Source: Undaria pinnatifida (Eukaryota > Sar > Phaeophyceae > Laminariales > Alariaceae). From it: a DNA stretch of 64,000 nt. The position numbers and the translations under genes were made by a program. Every line of letters starts with the position of its first letter. The first letter of the stretch is position 1. Shown one piece after another: positions 12,758-24,308 of the stretch. Where the stretch lies: contig JABAKD010000020.1 in assembly GCA_012845835.1 (NCBI GenBank), positions 2,986,936 to 3,050,935 on the forward strand, written 5' to 3'. The notes beneath the pieces are model-generated. The model ran no database searches, was not told the DNA's origin, and saw only the letters and a list, made by a program, of their open reading frames with translations.

Positions 12758-15700
12758 ATGGGGCTGACTGCTTTATTGGCGTTCGCGCTGGCAGCTTCCC
12801 CAGCAACAATCCCACACAAGGCAGATAGCCACGCCAAGAAGCACTATGGTACTGTGCACCGTCGTTCTCCTTTGATGGCGAACCTGGGCGTGTGTACCGA
12901 ACAGGATTGCTTGCAGCAAGGGGCACCCCGAACCCTGGCAAAGCTTAAAAAGGTCGCGAAGGGGACGGGCATCAAGGTGAGCTGCATGGAGATAGAGATA
13001 CATGATGACCTGTCTATAATAAGCCACTGCCCTTGCTCTCGGTATGCACCAGTTATGAAGTTCTGGGCTGTGGCTCGCAACAACTGCGCCAACGGTTCTG
13101 TGCTTGCCACCACGCTTTTTTCGCCTGTATTTGTACCTGGCATTTTGGGTGTGAGGCAGGCAGTCTTTTTTTTCAGATGATTCGTGCTGACGTACACCTA
13201 TTTTCCTATTTTCTGCCCTTCGCCTGGTACCTCCTGATACATGCATCTTTTGATAGGTGTGTTGGTGTGTTTCAATACAAGCAATACAGATGTGTTTGAT
13301 ATCGTGGGCAAAGCTTAGGCCCCACGTGCCTAGCATGAATGAGGCACCAGTCGCCCGGCATCGCATGGCAGGATAGATCATTGCTCGGTCATGGTGGGGA
13401 GGTATTGCGCGGGGGCATGGAGTGTCCCCTGCAGGTCGGCCTATTGAGCAGGTCCTCGGCGAGTACTCACTTTCTTATAGGGCCGTTCTTAGGGCCCAGA
13501 TTGACGAAGAGCACGGAAAATCGTAATTCGATTTTATTTTTTAATTTTATGGAAAATTCACGAAAAATTCCATTCTGCTTTTTATCAAGGAACGACGTAG
13601 TGCGTTCTAGAAAATGAAAAAAAATCCAAAAAACGCAAAAGGGTCAACGAACACCCGTGGGCAACGACCGAGGCGAGCGATGGCTCGCGTCCTACCCGCG
13701 GCTAGCGGCAGATTGTTTTGGCCAGCAGCGGCTTGGAGGCTATGGCTCTAGGCGTCTTTTGGATGGGCTGGCGCCACTCCGCCGCCCGACACGGGCAGCA
13801 GCGACGGGCTTATAGCGGTCGAACTTCTGAGCGAAGTCATCATGTGGCAGTTGGTCGTGTAACTTTCGAGGTGCAGGGCGACGAAAAACTGGGTTTGCGG
13901 CGGTCTCGACTGTTTTCGAAGCGTCGCAGGCGGTCTACGCTGTGCCAAGGACCTTCGGAGGCCGCGCTGCGGCTGCTCCGGTGGTCCTACCTCTCGCAAT
14001 GGTGGCTTCTCGCCTCTCAATCAGCCGACGACATGGCACCAATTCGCGTGGCCGGCTTCGGTTACATGGTACATGCCATGCCTAGGTGCACCAACTCCCC
14101 AAATTGATTTCGATTTTCGACTAAATTCGACCGAGAAAGTATTTTTTTACTTCTTTGTTGAATTTGATTTTTCGCAATAATTCTGAGAATGCCTGCTTGG
14201 TGATTCATTATTTGACCAATCAGATACAAATTAAGTTCAATTCTACAAGAAAAAATCGAAATTCAATTTGGCAAGCTCCTCGTTAATTCGGGCCCTTATC
14301 GGAGACCTTTTTCGTCTTAAATTTCCTAAATTTTCTAAATTTCCATATTTGTGAAATGTGTCTTGAAATACGGAGGCGTTCTTTAATAGTTTGCGATTTT
14401 TTTCAGCCCCAAAAAATATGGAAAAATTAACAATAAAAAATAGGAAATCCTGTTGTCGATTTCCATATTTCGAAGGCAGTGCTCCGACAAGCGCCGTGGC
14501 TCCACGCTGGGACCATCGGGTAGCTTTAAACGTTGACCAGGGTGGCCCAACATTATGGCCGATGGAAGGAAGCGGCCTGGGCCTCCGGAGGACTCATCCT
14601 CGAGTCGGACGAAACAACGATTCAGCCTTCCCAGTTATCCAGAAGCGAGGCGCAGAAACATGAAGAAGGTTATCGCTGGTGTCCTCATCGTGCTCGGCAT
14701 GTTCCTGACACCAGGGGCTGCTGTCGCCGGATTGCACGAATCTACTTGGCCTGGGTGCTTTCCTCTGCGGACTTCCGGGATGTTCGCTCATGCTTGCTGT
14801 GTGACGACGCGCGTGACTGTTCGTGTGGGTGGTGGCGGTCTTGCTTTATGACTCGGCTTTCAAAAATCAGGAAAAAAAAAGACAAACAACCCCGCGCTCG
14901 ATAACAATGCAGACGTTTTTCCATGGAAATCATGGATAAAAAGAGGAAATAATTTCAAGAAAATTCACATCTCCGATACGAACGGCCCTTAGCCGTAGTA
15001 GAGAAGTAGCTTCATTATTTCCACAGAGCCCTGGATAGCGTCTGGCAAAGCGCAGGTCGGCCTATTGAGCAGTTCCTCGGTGAGTACTCACTTTCTTAGC
15101 CGTAGTAGAGACATATTTTTATTATTTCCACAAGAGCCCTGAATAGCATCTGGCAAAGCGCAGGGGACACTCCGTGTCCCCGCGCAATACCTCCACAGCA
15201 TGGCGTCGACGGCAGGACATGAACCTGCGCGTGAAATCACAATGGATTCGAAACCCATTAATTGTGAAAGCCATTATTGGATTTCACGCGCACATTGCGA
15301 AACCCATAGTGATTACACGCGCAGGTTCGTGTCCAGCCGTCGACGCCATATTGTGAAGGTATTGCGCGGGGACACTGAGTGTCCCCTGCAGGTCTGCCTA
15401 TTGAGCAGGTCCTCGGTGAGAACTCACTTTCTTAGCCGTAGTAAAAAATTAGCTTTATTATTTCCACAGAGCCCTGGATAGCATCTGGCAAAGCGAGGCG
15501 CATGCCTCGACTACATTTCCTGACTATCCCGACTAGAGAACGCCAACCTATCACCATACGAAAACGGCCAATTATCTATCAAATCGGATAATTACATGCC
15601 TTTCAAGGCCGTACCTCAACAATTGTTCTTGTGGCTTCAAGTGTGTTACTCGCAGACTGCAGGGGGCTGTCAGCCAAAATTGTATGAGGATAAGTGTACT

Positions 15701-18071
15701 GTACGGCAGTACAGGCCACCTACAGGAGGACAGGGGTATGTCATAAGAAATCGTAAATCCAGGCAGGGTTTCTTATTTGGGAGAGGGCGCGTTCCACACA
15801 ATATCCAGTGTAACGGCTCCCTGATTTTTCAATCCCTGATATCTTAGGCTGCCTTTCTTACTATGTTGTAGGTACCCTGTATGCTGAAGGACGCAAGTGC
15901 CGTACCGGTCGGCACGTACTCGTACTAACAACTTTAGCAATGATGGCTTATGACAACTTACTAAAAACGGGCGGCCGGTGCATCGCGCAGCTTACAAAGA
16001 TGAGTATCGATCCTAAATTTTGTCGAACTCACAGCTGACGTTATAATAAATTTTTAGATTAACCTGTCAACCACGGCTTGTGCAGGAGAGACAGCCGCGC
16101 GCAACCCTTCTGCGAGTTGAGCATGAGAGTAAAAGTAAGTGTTTGAAACACTACAGCACCTCACTGGTACCTGGTATAGTGCATACAGCAGGTAGTACGC
16201 CAATACATCAGTACGTGATGTGCACGCACCAGTTCGAAACAACAACACCCCCGGCGCTATTTGTAAGGATGGGCACAAAGAATCGATCAAGACCTGACTA
16301 ACCAGGACAAACACCTCTTCTTGTATTTTTGCTGGTCTAACTGGACCAAGGTTACACGGTAGGGGAGTACCTTGTTTTTGGGCTTGTTTTTGCAGGGGCT
16401 CGGGGTTACTCGCGCGAGTGACGCCCCAGTTCCTTTGCGGTCTTAAGCTTTCGCGCTGTTATCCCTTTGAGTCTTACTACGGTATCCCCCCAAACTTTTC
16501 TTTAGCGAAATCGCCTGTTCCAAAACCAGCTCCCGGTCGTATCTCCTGAAATACGATGTCTCTCGACACCCCGTCGTCGTCGATCGTTAGGCTTTTGCAC
16601 ACAAGAAAATATCAGGTATGTGGATAATTTTTTTCCCAACAGTATCCTTCCTTGTGTCGATCAGCCATGAAACGTTCGTTGAAGAACATCGCTGGTTGTG
16701 TGGGGGGGTATCGTACAATCAGTCCTTTGCGATACGAATCCGCGATGGAATGGCAATCTACGCTGCGCCACCAAAAACATCGCCTCAAGTATTTTTGTCG
16801 GCGAGGTACAGAATCACCCGTGCGAGTGGCTCAAACCCGGCAGTGAAATGAGTGTATACCGCCCTACCGTGCCCTTAGGTGATTCTATCTTTTCTCCCAG
16901 CCGTGCTTCATCCCTACTGATCTACCAGCTGCTTCGTTGGGGTATACGTATACAATCCGACCGACAGACAGACCACACATCGGTTATTTTACTCTTTCCC
17001 CTCTGCACCTCAAATTATCATAACGCCTCGTTTCAAACTCCATATTCAAACGTTTAATATCTTGAAAAAAAATGAGTTATTGCGTTTCACTTTGGATGCC
17101 TCCTCGCGTGTTGGCGCGTGTTGACTGCAGGTGGATTCCTGCCGCTGTCTAGGCATGTGCGGCTTAGGACCCTGCGTGTCGATCGACTGGCCGGGCTCCC
17201 GGATGGAGTCCAGAGGAGGCATCGATGCGGACGACGACATAACGTTACAACAGGTGAGATACCCACGTTTTGATGCATTAAGAAAAACACGGTAGCTGTG
17301 ACATCGAGGATTTCGTCAAGCTGCGTGTAACACTTTGATCGCGCGTGCTACGCGGTGCATAACCTTGTGAAGGATGTATATATACATATATATATCGGGG
17401 ACACCTACAGCCTTCGCTGATTGGACACACAGCTCAGGGCGAGCATCGTTCAAGCACCCGAGCCAGAGGTGCTCATCCGCTCGACACGCTCATGAGAGAG
17501 GCGTAATTGTGTTAAGAGCACGTTGGGTCAAAGCACCCAACGAAGGAGCGCTGTCTCCAGGAAGAAAAACAGAGAATACTGATTGCTGCGTGCAATGATC
17601 TAGCAGTGCTCGCAGTCCGTTATTCTCCTCAACATCTATCCATCTACCTTTAAAAACCCGGGGATGGAACCAGGATGTCGCGTGGCGATCACACACCCTG
17701 GGTAACATTTTATTATTGGTGCATTGGATACGAATCGCACAGGCAAGATCGTATGACACAACGCGTCATAAGAACAATCACCATTCGCTTCGCTGCATGC
17801 AGCTGCTTGCTCGGAATCTAAGACAGTTACACTACGATCGTACAGTAAGTACCATTGATTCGCGGTGTATGCTGGATCTGGCGGGTTGCGTCGTACGAAT
17901 CACCGAGCATTGCCGTTCGGTTTAATGCATGCACTTGATTGCTACCGGTACAATAATAACACGTACAGCACCAGTAGTACAGCGCGTCACTGTTCCGTTC
18001 ATTTTCAGCTGATTGCTGTACTACGCACCAGACGATCTGCTTTGCTGCAGGGGATTGCTTGGAGGGACTGA
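12758..18071 (+). CDS. Thioredoxin-like [2Fe-2S] ferredoxin-fold protein, N-terminal signal
   Basis: Three exons, 12758-12976, 17131-17253 and 18009-18071, give 134 residues with all junctions in phase 0 (donors GTGAGC and GTGAGA; acceptors CTGCAG and TTTCAG). Residues 1-16 (MGLTALLAFALAASPA) look like a signal peptide. The domain follows: VCTEQDCLQQGAPRTLAKLK, then across the junction VDSCRCLGMCGLGPCV. The paired C-x4-C and C-x3-C motifs with the GLGP turn match the cluster-binding pattern of thioredoxin-like [2Fe-2S] domains, as in NuoE and Shethna/Aquifex-type ferredoxins. Probable role is electron transfer or Fe-S handling, perhaps in an organelle; the substrate is unknown. The last exon (LIAVLRTRRSALLQGIAWRD-stop) rests only on splice sites and phase. 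Intron 1 is 4.2 kb and full of repeats. An alternative in-frame start lies at about 12686. Confidence 0.65.
13384..13480 (+). repeat. Fragment of TRIM-like family 2
   Basis: GGTATTGCGCGGGG..AGTGTCCCCTGCAGG, then CCTATTGAGCAGGTCCTCGG and ACTCACTTTCTTA, match 15358-15434 closely. It lies in intron 1 of the [2Fe-2S] gene. Confidence 0.7.
14989..15497 (+). mobile_element. TRIM-like family 2 cluster with palindrome
   Basis: A unit beginning TTAGCCGTAGTA, continuing CACAGAGCCCTGGATAGC and TCTGGCAAAGCG and then CCTATTGAGCAG..CTCACTTTC, occurs from about 14989 and again from 15098. It appears once more, with the parts in the opposite order, at about 15391-15497. Between the second and third units lies a 230-bp inverted repeat with tRNA-like sequence. 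The LTR-like units and the TGG-starting site after ..CACAGCA suggest another miniature LTR element. Full LTR borders could not be fixed. Confidence 0.55.
15162..15393. repeat. Palindrome carrying two tRNA-Ser-like 3' halves
   Basis: Arms of about 100 bp (about 15162-15265 and 15289-15393) are inverted copies around an irregular centre. Each arm holds a hairpin GGGGACAC-N3-GTGTCCCC (15163-15181 and 15368-15386), then TGGCGTCGACGG. Read towards the arm ends, each has a variable-arm-like hairpin (GTGATTTCAC or GTGATTACAC), a T-arm GCAGGTTC..TCC.GC and an end CGACGCCA. A long variable arm and this 3' end fit class II tRNA-Ser. The 5' half is absent or degraded, so neither copy should be a working tRNA. 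Confidence 0.6.
15977..16060 (+). repeat. R1 repeat fragment
   Basis: GGTGCATCGCGCAGCTTACA through AACTCACAGCTGACGT matches 3549-3632. Located in intron 1 of the [2Fe-2S] gene. Confidence 0.65.
16390..16860 (+). repeat. Dispersed repeat, copy 1 (partner at 22508-22710)
   Basis: It shares with the partner GGCTCGGGG/GGCTCGGGA, TTTGCGGTCTT, GCGATA..TCCGC.ATGGAAT, ATCGCC and GTGCGAGTGGC(T/C)CAAACCCGG, in the same order but with extra sequence inserted between the first and second halves. Function unknown. Confidence 0.55.
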
Positions 18072-19537
18072 AAACAAAGTCGGCCTGGTGCGCCGAGGGA
18101 CACATTAGGCGCGCATCACTGTTAGATGTTTGAAGTCGTTATAATGCGTAACCATTCAGTTAGCTGTATGCAGCTCATTTCTACGAGTAACAACGCGTTA
18201 CGGTTCGGTGTGCTGGAGCTCGCCGCAAAGAGTTGCTGGAACCACCCGGTCGAGTGTGCTGATGGCAGTTAGGCGCGCGCCACTGAAACTTCTTTTTCCT
18301 TGCCTTGCGCTCGTACTGTCGTGCAGCTCGTGGACGATGCTGTCAACCCTCCAGCCATATCTCAGGCACAAGAGCAAGACCCCTACGCGGAGCAATGACA
18401 AGTCGCGACAGACTTGCATGGGCGCTGCTAAGTTTTGTGCTGGTGAAGGCAGTTTTAATTTCCCCTTGACGGGTGGAGGCATTTTAGGTTTGAGATATCG
18501 TTAATTTTACGGCGCGCTGAAGCAGTGTTGCGAGCTGCTCTTGTGTTCGGCCAACGATATATGCTCAATCCACTTTTTCGGGGTTGGCTCTTGGTTGTGT
18601 TGCGGCCCACTGAAACACATTTCGCGTGCTATTCCGCAGTGTGCTGGTCGTTTCTTTGTAAAGTGAAACGACCAGTCGTACTATTTCGTAGCGAAATCTT
18701 GGAGCTAAGCAGCTTCCATACTTGCAGTTTTAAAAGTGAGGCCGTGCATCACCGGTGCCGTTGTGATGGGATCGACTGCGAGACCGACCACGCTGCATTT
18801 CTTGGAGTGTTGTGGTTACTTCACAAGTGTAGGGTGTGACTGCCAACCTCGAATAGGTTTTGTGCACTAAAGCAAAAAAACGACGGGACGTTTTTTTTCT
18901 TGTAAGTATCCAAGTAAGGAACAGCGGCTGACACTGCTCTGTACTGGTGTACTCGTCAAATACGTAAATGCTTTGAATATCAAGTCCCACAGGATTTTAC
19001 GTTGGTGTCTGTCGTGTTTACATGTAGGTATTATAGGGGCAGCGAGTTGGTTAGGGGTTGGGGGGGTGTAACGTGACGCTTGGTGCAGGTGCACGAAGCT
19101 ACGAATTAGGTAAATGAAAAGTGCACGCCGGGTGGCTTGATATCCACTCATTGCATGTTCGTTATTTTTCAGTTTTGTATCAACAGCATACCAGATACCC
19201 GGTACACAGTTGCCAGATACCTGGTACACAATTTCAGAACGGGTCTCGAAAATGGTGCGTGGTGTCAGAATATGTAAATTTTTGCGGGTTCCTGCAAATT
19301 GGCTCAACCGAACCCCTGTGTTGATATGCGCTGAGCGCGAGGCCGCTTTCAGCGGGTAGCTCAGTCGCGAAACAAAACTCCGGCAAAGAAGAATCCACAA
19401 CGTTATGGAATACATCAGCCATTTTATTAGCCCCGAAAACACGCCGCACGGGACTCGTTTTCGCAGGTTGACGCAATTTTTCACCCTCCGAAGCATCTGA
19501 TTATAGACCCCGCAAGACGCCGCCTCTCGCCAGACCA
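18072..19537. other. Gap between two convergent genes
   Basis: It separates the ends of the plus-strand [2Fe-2S] gene and the minus-strand transaldolase. The only notable frame is 18262-18504 (+, 80 residues), starting MAVRRAPLKLLFPCLALVLS, which resembles a signal anchor. It has no recognised family. No other feature was seen. Confidence 0.5.
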
Positions 19538-22500
19538 CTACCTTCGGCGTCGATATGTTTCTAGGTGTGCCGCAATCTCAGCTTCGAGGGCAAGTGTGTC
19601 CCTGGTGAAGCCTTCGATGCTCGATCGCAGCACGCTCGTGCCGCACACGTCTCGACCCAGAGACGACATGAACGTTTTCTCTTCCATACCCGAAGCCGGA
19701 ACAATCTCTCCGTCGTCGCTTTGGCGGCTTCCTCCTTTCCCAGCAATACTACCCGAAAAATCCTTGAGGTGTAGATGGGCCATTTCATCGATCAGTCCCG
19801 GCGCTGGCAGAGAAAAACGATAATCGAGAGCCGTTTGAACGACAAGTCAGGAAATCAGATCATGGCGGAAATCAGCAATAAACGAAAAAAGGCAGCCGTG
19901 GCCCGTTAAATAATGGCGGGCATCACACGAGTATACCTGCATTATTGTACGGTAACGATGGGCCAAAGCGTATCCACGACCGAAACGAAGATTCAGGCGA
20001 TACTGTGATCTCACGTGTCTACAGACATGGGCGTATGATGCCTCCAACGGTGGCCGTTTGATGCAAAGACATGGGGGGAACCCTGCATACCGTGGCGAAA
20101 ACATTCTGTAAGCTGGAGTGGTCGTTCGGCTCTATTAATAGCTCTCGCCTATTGTAAGGTGGTCGCATCCGGCTAGGACCATCACTTGCTCCACGCTTCG
20201 AAAGCTTGCCCCCATTACTTCCGTGGCCAGGCCGTGAGTCACAAAGTAGTCCTTGAGGCCCGTCGTCAAAGTCACGCCAGGGTCTTCGCTCGCGGGAACA
20301 CTACCACTTTTTGCCTTGTGCCAATCAGACACGCGTCCGACATCTGTTGTGCGGTGTATGGCAACATTCGATAAAGGAAATGTGTCAGTCAGATTGAATG
20401 GAGGTGGGTAAACGCCGCGAAAAGCAAGACCACAGGGCAACGGCCGTCACGTGGCAGGAGGTGTCACTGTCCCCCCTTGTGAGCACAAGATGCCCACTGT
20501 GATTTAAAAAAATACCAACAAAAAACTAAAATCAACGACAACAAATATTAGCTGCGCCAAGCACCATGCACAAAGCATGAAACAACTCCAGGAGCCGCCG
20601 GATAACGCGTATCACGAGTGTTGTATGCGCGTTTACGTTTATACGGGTACACTTTCACGTCCAGCATGGCTTTGGAAGGCTCACAAGTGGCGATGATAGA
20701 CGCGCCCGCTTCCGCGGCCGCCCTCCCTTGCACCTCAGAGCAGACGAGAGTCACCAAGCACTTTATGCCTTCCCGCTCAAGGCGCTCCGTCGCTCGAATC
20801 CCGGCCCAGGTTGCTGGAGTCTTGATCAAGACTCGATCTTTCACGACGCCTCTCTGACAACGAAAACCGCGAAAATGAACGTCATTAGAGCCAAAGACGA
20901 GCTCTGCTATACTCTACGCGAACGGTTTGATGCCCAGGCCACCATGAGGAGCGAACTACAAGGTAACGCGCTTCGAGGGGAAATTTTCATCTTCCTTCCT
21001 ACACCTGTGCTGCCTGGCCTCCTGGAGCCGCTGCAGTACTTTAAAACCTTTGCACCACGTAGTATGCGTGCGATTATTCGTAAGGCAATAAGAGATAAAC
21101 AAACTCCAAACGTAATCGCAAAAACAGAGTACAAACTTCGCGTCCAGCTTTCACCTCCGTGTACAAGGCCACAATGTCGTGCGCCTTGGTCACCATGTCT
21201 TCGGCGTCTGTCAACCGGATGTCCAGCTGGGTACACACCCTGCCAATTTCGACCCACGAAAGAGAGGATCATTGGCAGAACTAGCGAAAGTCAGCTGACA
21301 ACCATGTAAGGTCCAAAATAGCTCGTACAAAACAAACAGTGCGTGAGGGGTACTGCAGTCCCAAGAGTGTCTCATGCATACCTCGACCCAGCACGGTTAG
21401 CAGAGTATAAATGCAAGGAAGAAAACTAACAAAAAACAATTAGATGGTGGCAAACCAAACGAAAAAAGCTCCTCCTTTCGCACGACGAGGTAAACACGGC
21501 GCACCATCAACTCCCTCACCTGCCTGGCACTGCGTCTAGCAAGCGACAGCCTAAGTCCACGGCGACAAGCTCGTGATTTTCCAACGCCAACGCTGCCCCT
21601 GTGTCTGCGCGAGTCTCCAGCATCTGTCATAGGTGCAAACGAACAATCGTCCTTTCGGATGAATGCCAGTGTGCAGAGTCGCTGCGAAATGAAAGCTGCA
21701 GCGAGGGTACGGCTGCTGTTTCGCCGACGAAGGCAATGCTTGCACAGACGTTGCCACTCTTTTCCCGCATTTTCCGTCGCTATATACACGAAGCGGGAAT
21801 CATGCGTGTTTGCCGTTAGCTGCTTCGATAATAACATGACCAGAAACTCGTCCAATGATTGAAGCCCATGTTATCTTGTGACCTCGGACTTAGACTACGC
21901 CATGTCAGAGCAACACCAATATAGCCACCAACAATGTGGTATCAATAGTATCACTGCGGCTCCCATTACACGAGAGGGCTCAATCGAGGTCAGCGGCTCA
22001 CACGATACCAAGATACCAACGGTACCAAAGGCTTAAGTCGATCGCTCTAACCACTTTAGGCTTGGTTCCGATTTTACTGTATTATACCGCATTCTACTGT
22101 ATTCTCGTACAGCGGGTGCCCCATCCCGTGATAGCCCGAAACAAGCGCTTTTGACTCCACATTGCTGTTGTCTGTAGTGTAGTGCAGTGTAGTTTAGTGT
22201 CGTGTAGTGTAGTGTAGTATAGTGTAATGTAGTGTGGTGTAGTGTAGTGTAGTGTAGTGTAGTGCAGTGTAGTGTAGTGTAGTGTAGTGTGGCGCAGTGC
22301 AGTGTAGTGTTGTGTAGTGTAGTGTAGTGTAGTGTAGTGCAGTGCAGTGTAGTGCAGTGTAGTGTAGTGTAGTGTAGTGTAGCGTAGTGTAGTGTAGTGT
22401 AGTGTAGTGTAGTGTAGTGTAGTGTAGTGTAGTGTAGTGTAGTGTAGTGTAGAGGGAAGGACCAGGCTGCGGCAGGGGGGGTCACCTTCGGGGGATTTTA

Positions 22501-24308
22501 TCCCAGTGGCTCGGGATTCACGCGCGCGATTGGCCTCCCTGTTTTCTTTGCGGTCTTGAGGTTTTAAGTGCTGCTTTGATTTTTGCGATATAAGTCCGCA
22601 ATGGAATTGTAAGCCACACTCTTACGACAAAAAATCGCCCAAAGTCTTTTTTCCCCGTAAGGTCCCGGGCCACTCGTGCGAGTGGCCCAAACCCGGTAGT
22701 CAAAAAAGGGGGCATGATAGAGTATGATAGTACAATACTGCAGCCTTGGGAGGAAATGTACATGTTTTAACATTGCGGGACATACCCACTTGACCGCTCG
22801 AATGCTCTTTTCCGGGCACTCTTAAATAGAGGTACCCCCTGTACTGCGAGCACAAAATATTAGAAGAGCGAGTGTTTTTGTTAAGGTATTAGTGGGGTAT
22901 TAGCCCGTTTGACCACTTGCAAAAGGTTAACCAATAGCTTACCCAAACTAAGCCTTATACTTGTAACACTCTCCTCTACTGAAACGGCGGGATAGCAGGT
23001 CGGATGGATATACGGGTGGACCTGTTAATATCCAAGCGGTTTCATTTCCTGGGGATACCGGGGAGAGTACTTTTCAAGTTCGACATGGGGAAAGTCTGAA
23101 AAAGTTTGTTATTGTGGATGGGGGGATTTATACCCACGACCCGAAAAACCCATGGTCCTGCCGACGACGCCATTTGTTAATGAATTAGTGGGGGTATTAG
23201 TCCGTTTGACCACTTGCAAGAGGTTGACCAATAATAGTTTTAGTAGGATGAGCGCACAGCAGCACGTTCACCATCATATTGCACGCGTGTCGCACAGCTT
23301 CTTGCTTGCAGGTGGGGCACTGTATTTGTCACTTGTTCTCACATCAACTCGCATAATGAAGTCCGTGGTCACAGGACAGGCTCCAGTCACTCTGGCGTGG
23401 AAGAATGAGGTGAGTATCGGCTATAGCGATCCCAAATTTATCGAGCTCACAGCTGACGTGTTTTAAAATAATGCTATAAAACACGCCAGGAAAAAAATCG
23501 GAAACAATAAAGCAAACCATGTCACTATCATACCCAAACCCCGAACCCAGCAGTGCTTCGTGTGGCCCACGCTGTAGGTACGTACCAGGTATCACAAATC
23601 GCCTCTCGTCGTCGTTTCCCACCTCTGAAGTCCAAAGCAAACGCGTACTTGTACGTATTCTCAACGAGGTACAACTGTCAGTGGTGGTCCCTCATAGGTA
23701 GTGTGGTGCCTTACCAGATAACAATCACCGCACTAAAATGGGACCCGAACTATCACGGGTTAGTGTAGCATACCTGATATCGGTACTCTGAAAGACGACT
23801 GCGTGACAAGCGATTTTCACCGCACTAAGCCAGGACCCCGCACTAAAGGGTGCGCACTTCGGTGAGACCCCGACTGTTCCTGTATGATACAACCAGACAA
23901 AGTCACTAACTCATGAGCTGACGTCACCTGGAACGGGGATTCCCCTGACGGACCAGCGCTTCGCCGGGTTGTGGCAGCAACGATGGACGGGTTGGTGGTG
24001 GCATCGTTTACACCGGCGCAGGCCAAACGCTCGACCGTCGCCAAGTCGGCAGTATCCGCCCAGACCGTTGTTTGCCTCTGCAGCTGGTCCAACAGAGAAA
24101 TCGTAGTGCCGGCTGCTGGAGTCTGCTGGCTGCCGTCGTTCTCCGTTGCAGTTGACATTGCTGCCGTGCGCAAGTTCTGACGATACGATGCCCCGCACTG
24201 CCGTGGAGATGTGGTCCTTAGAGGGTAGGCGTGATGCCTCGTGAGCAAGAGCAAAAGGCAGAAGAATGTACCCAACAGCGTACATGAGTCGTAGAGTCGG
24301 AGGCTCAT
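19538..24308 (-). CDS. TAL: Transaldolase with bipartite plastid-type presequence
   Basis: Six exons (minus): 24308-23928, 21623-21520, 21239-21155, 20853-20685, 20343-20149 and 19803-19538. All phases close, giving 399 residues. Transaldolase moves a dihydroxyacetone unit between sugar phosphates in the non-oxidative pentose phosphate pathway. Motifs: TVWADTADL (Asp85), [36 protein letters not shown] with Schiff-base Lys201, [37 protein letters not shown], and C-terminal EEKTFM..IEGFTRD. Residues 1-27 are a hydrophobic signal-like segment ending RHHA; Tyr28 starts a Ser/Thr/Arg-rich stretch before a second Met at 51, as in plastid presequences of algae with secondary plastids. The fifth intron starts with GC (AATAG|GCGAGA), the only choice that restores [11 protein letters not shown]. 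Residues 111-127 are poorly conserved. Intron 1 contains a pentamer satellite and a TRIM. Confidence 0.92.
22176..22452. repeat. (TAGTG)n pentanucleotide array
   Basis: About 55 units of GTAGT/TAGTG with scattered point changes (TGGTG, CAGTG, TCGTG). It lies in transaldolase intron 1, far from either splice site. Confidence 0.95.
22508..22710 (+). repeat. Dispersed repeat, copy 2, with perfect hairpin
   Basis: Partner of 16390-16860. It includes a 10-bp perfect stem GGGCCACTCG-TG-CGAGTGGCCC at 22667-22688. Its counterpart near 16820 keeps only GTGCGAGTGGC. Located in transaldolase intron 1. Confidence 0.6.
22880..23238 (-). mobile_element. TRIM copy E, 5' LTR (element sense) truncated
   Basis: One LTR spans 22880-22968, with a small insertion near its end. 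It is followed by the polypurine-tract complement, the internal region and the primer-binding-like complement (GTCCTGCCGACGACGCCA at 23156-23173). The second LTR starts at 23175 and is lost after about 23238. It lies in transaldolase intron 1, in the same sense as the gene. Confidence 0.75.
23250..23480 (-). repeat. Uninterrupted R1 repeat copy
   Basis: Read on the minus strand it runs CACGTCAGCTGTGAGCTC, then CCAGAGTGACTGGAGCCTGT immediately followed by CCTGTGACCACGGACTTC and ATTATGCGAGTTGATGTGAG. It is the same order as the sequences flanking the TRIM pair at 330-1094, without the insertion. Confidence 0.65.

Noticed and set aside
22033-22485. 150-codon Leu/His/Tyr/Thr ORF
   Set aside because: Frame of the (TAGTG)n array inside transaldolase intron 1.
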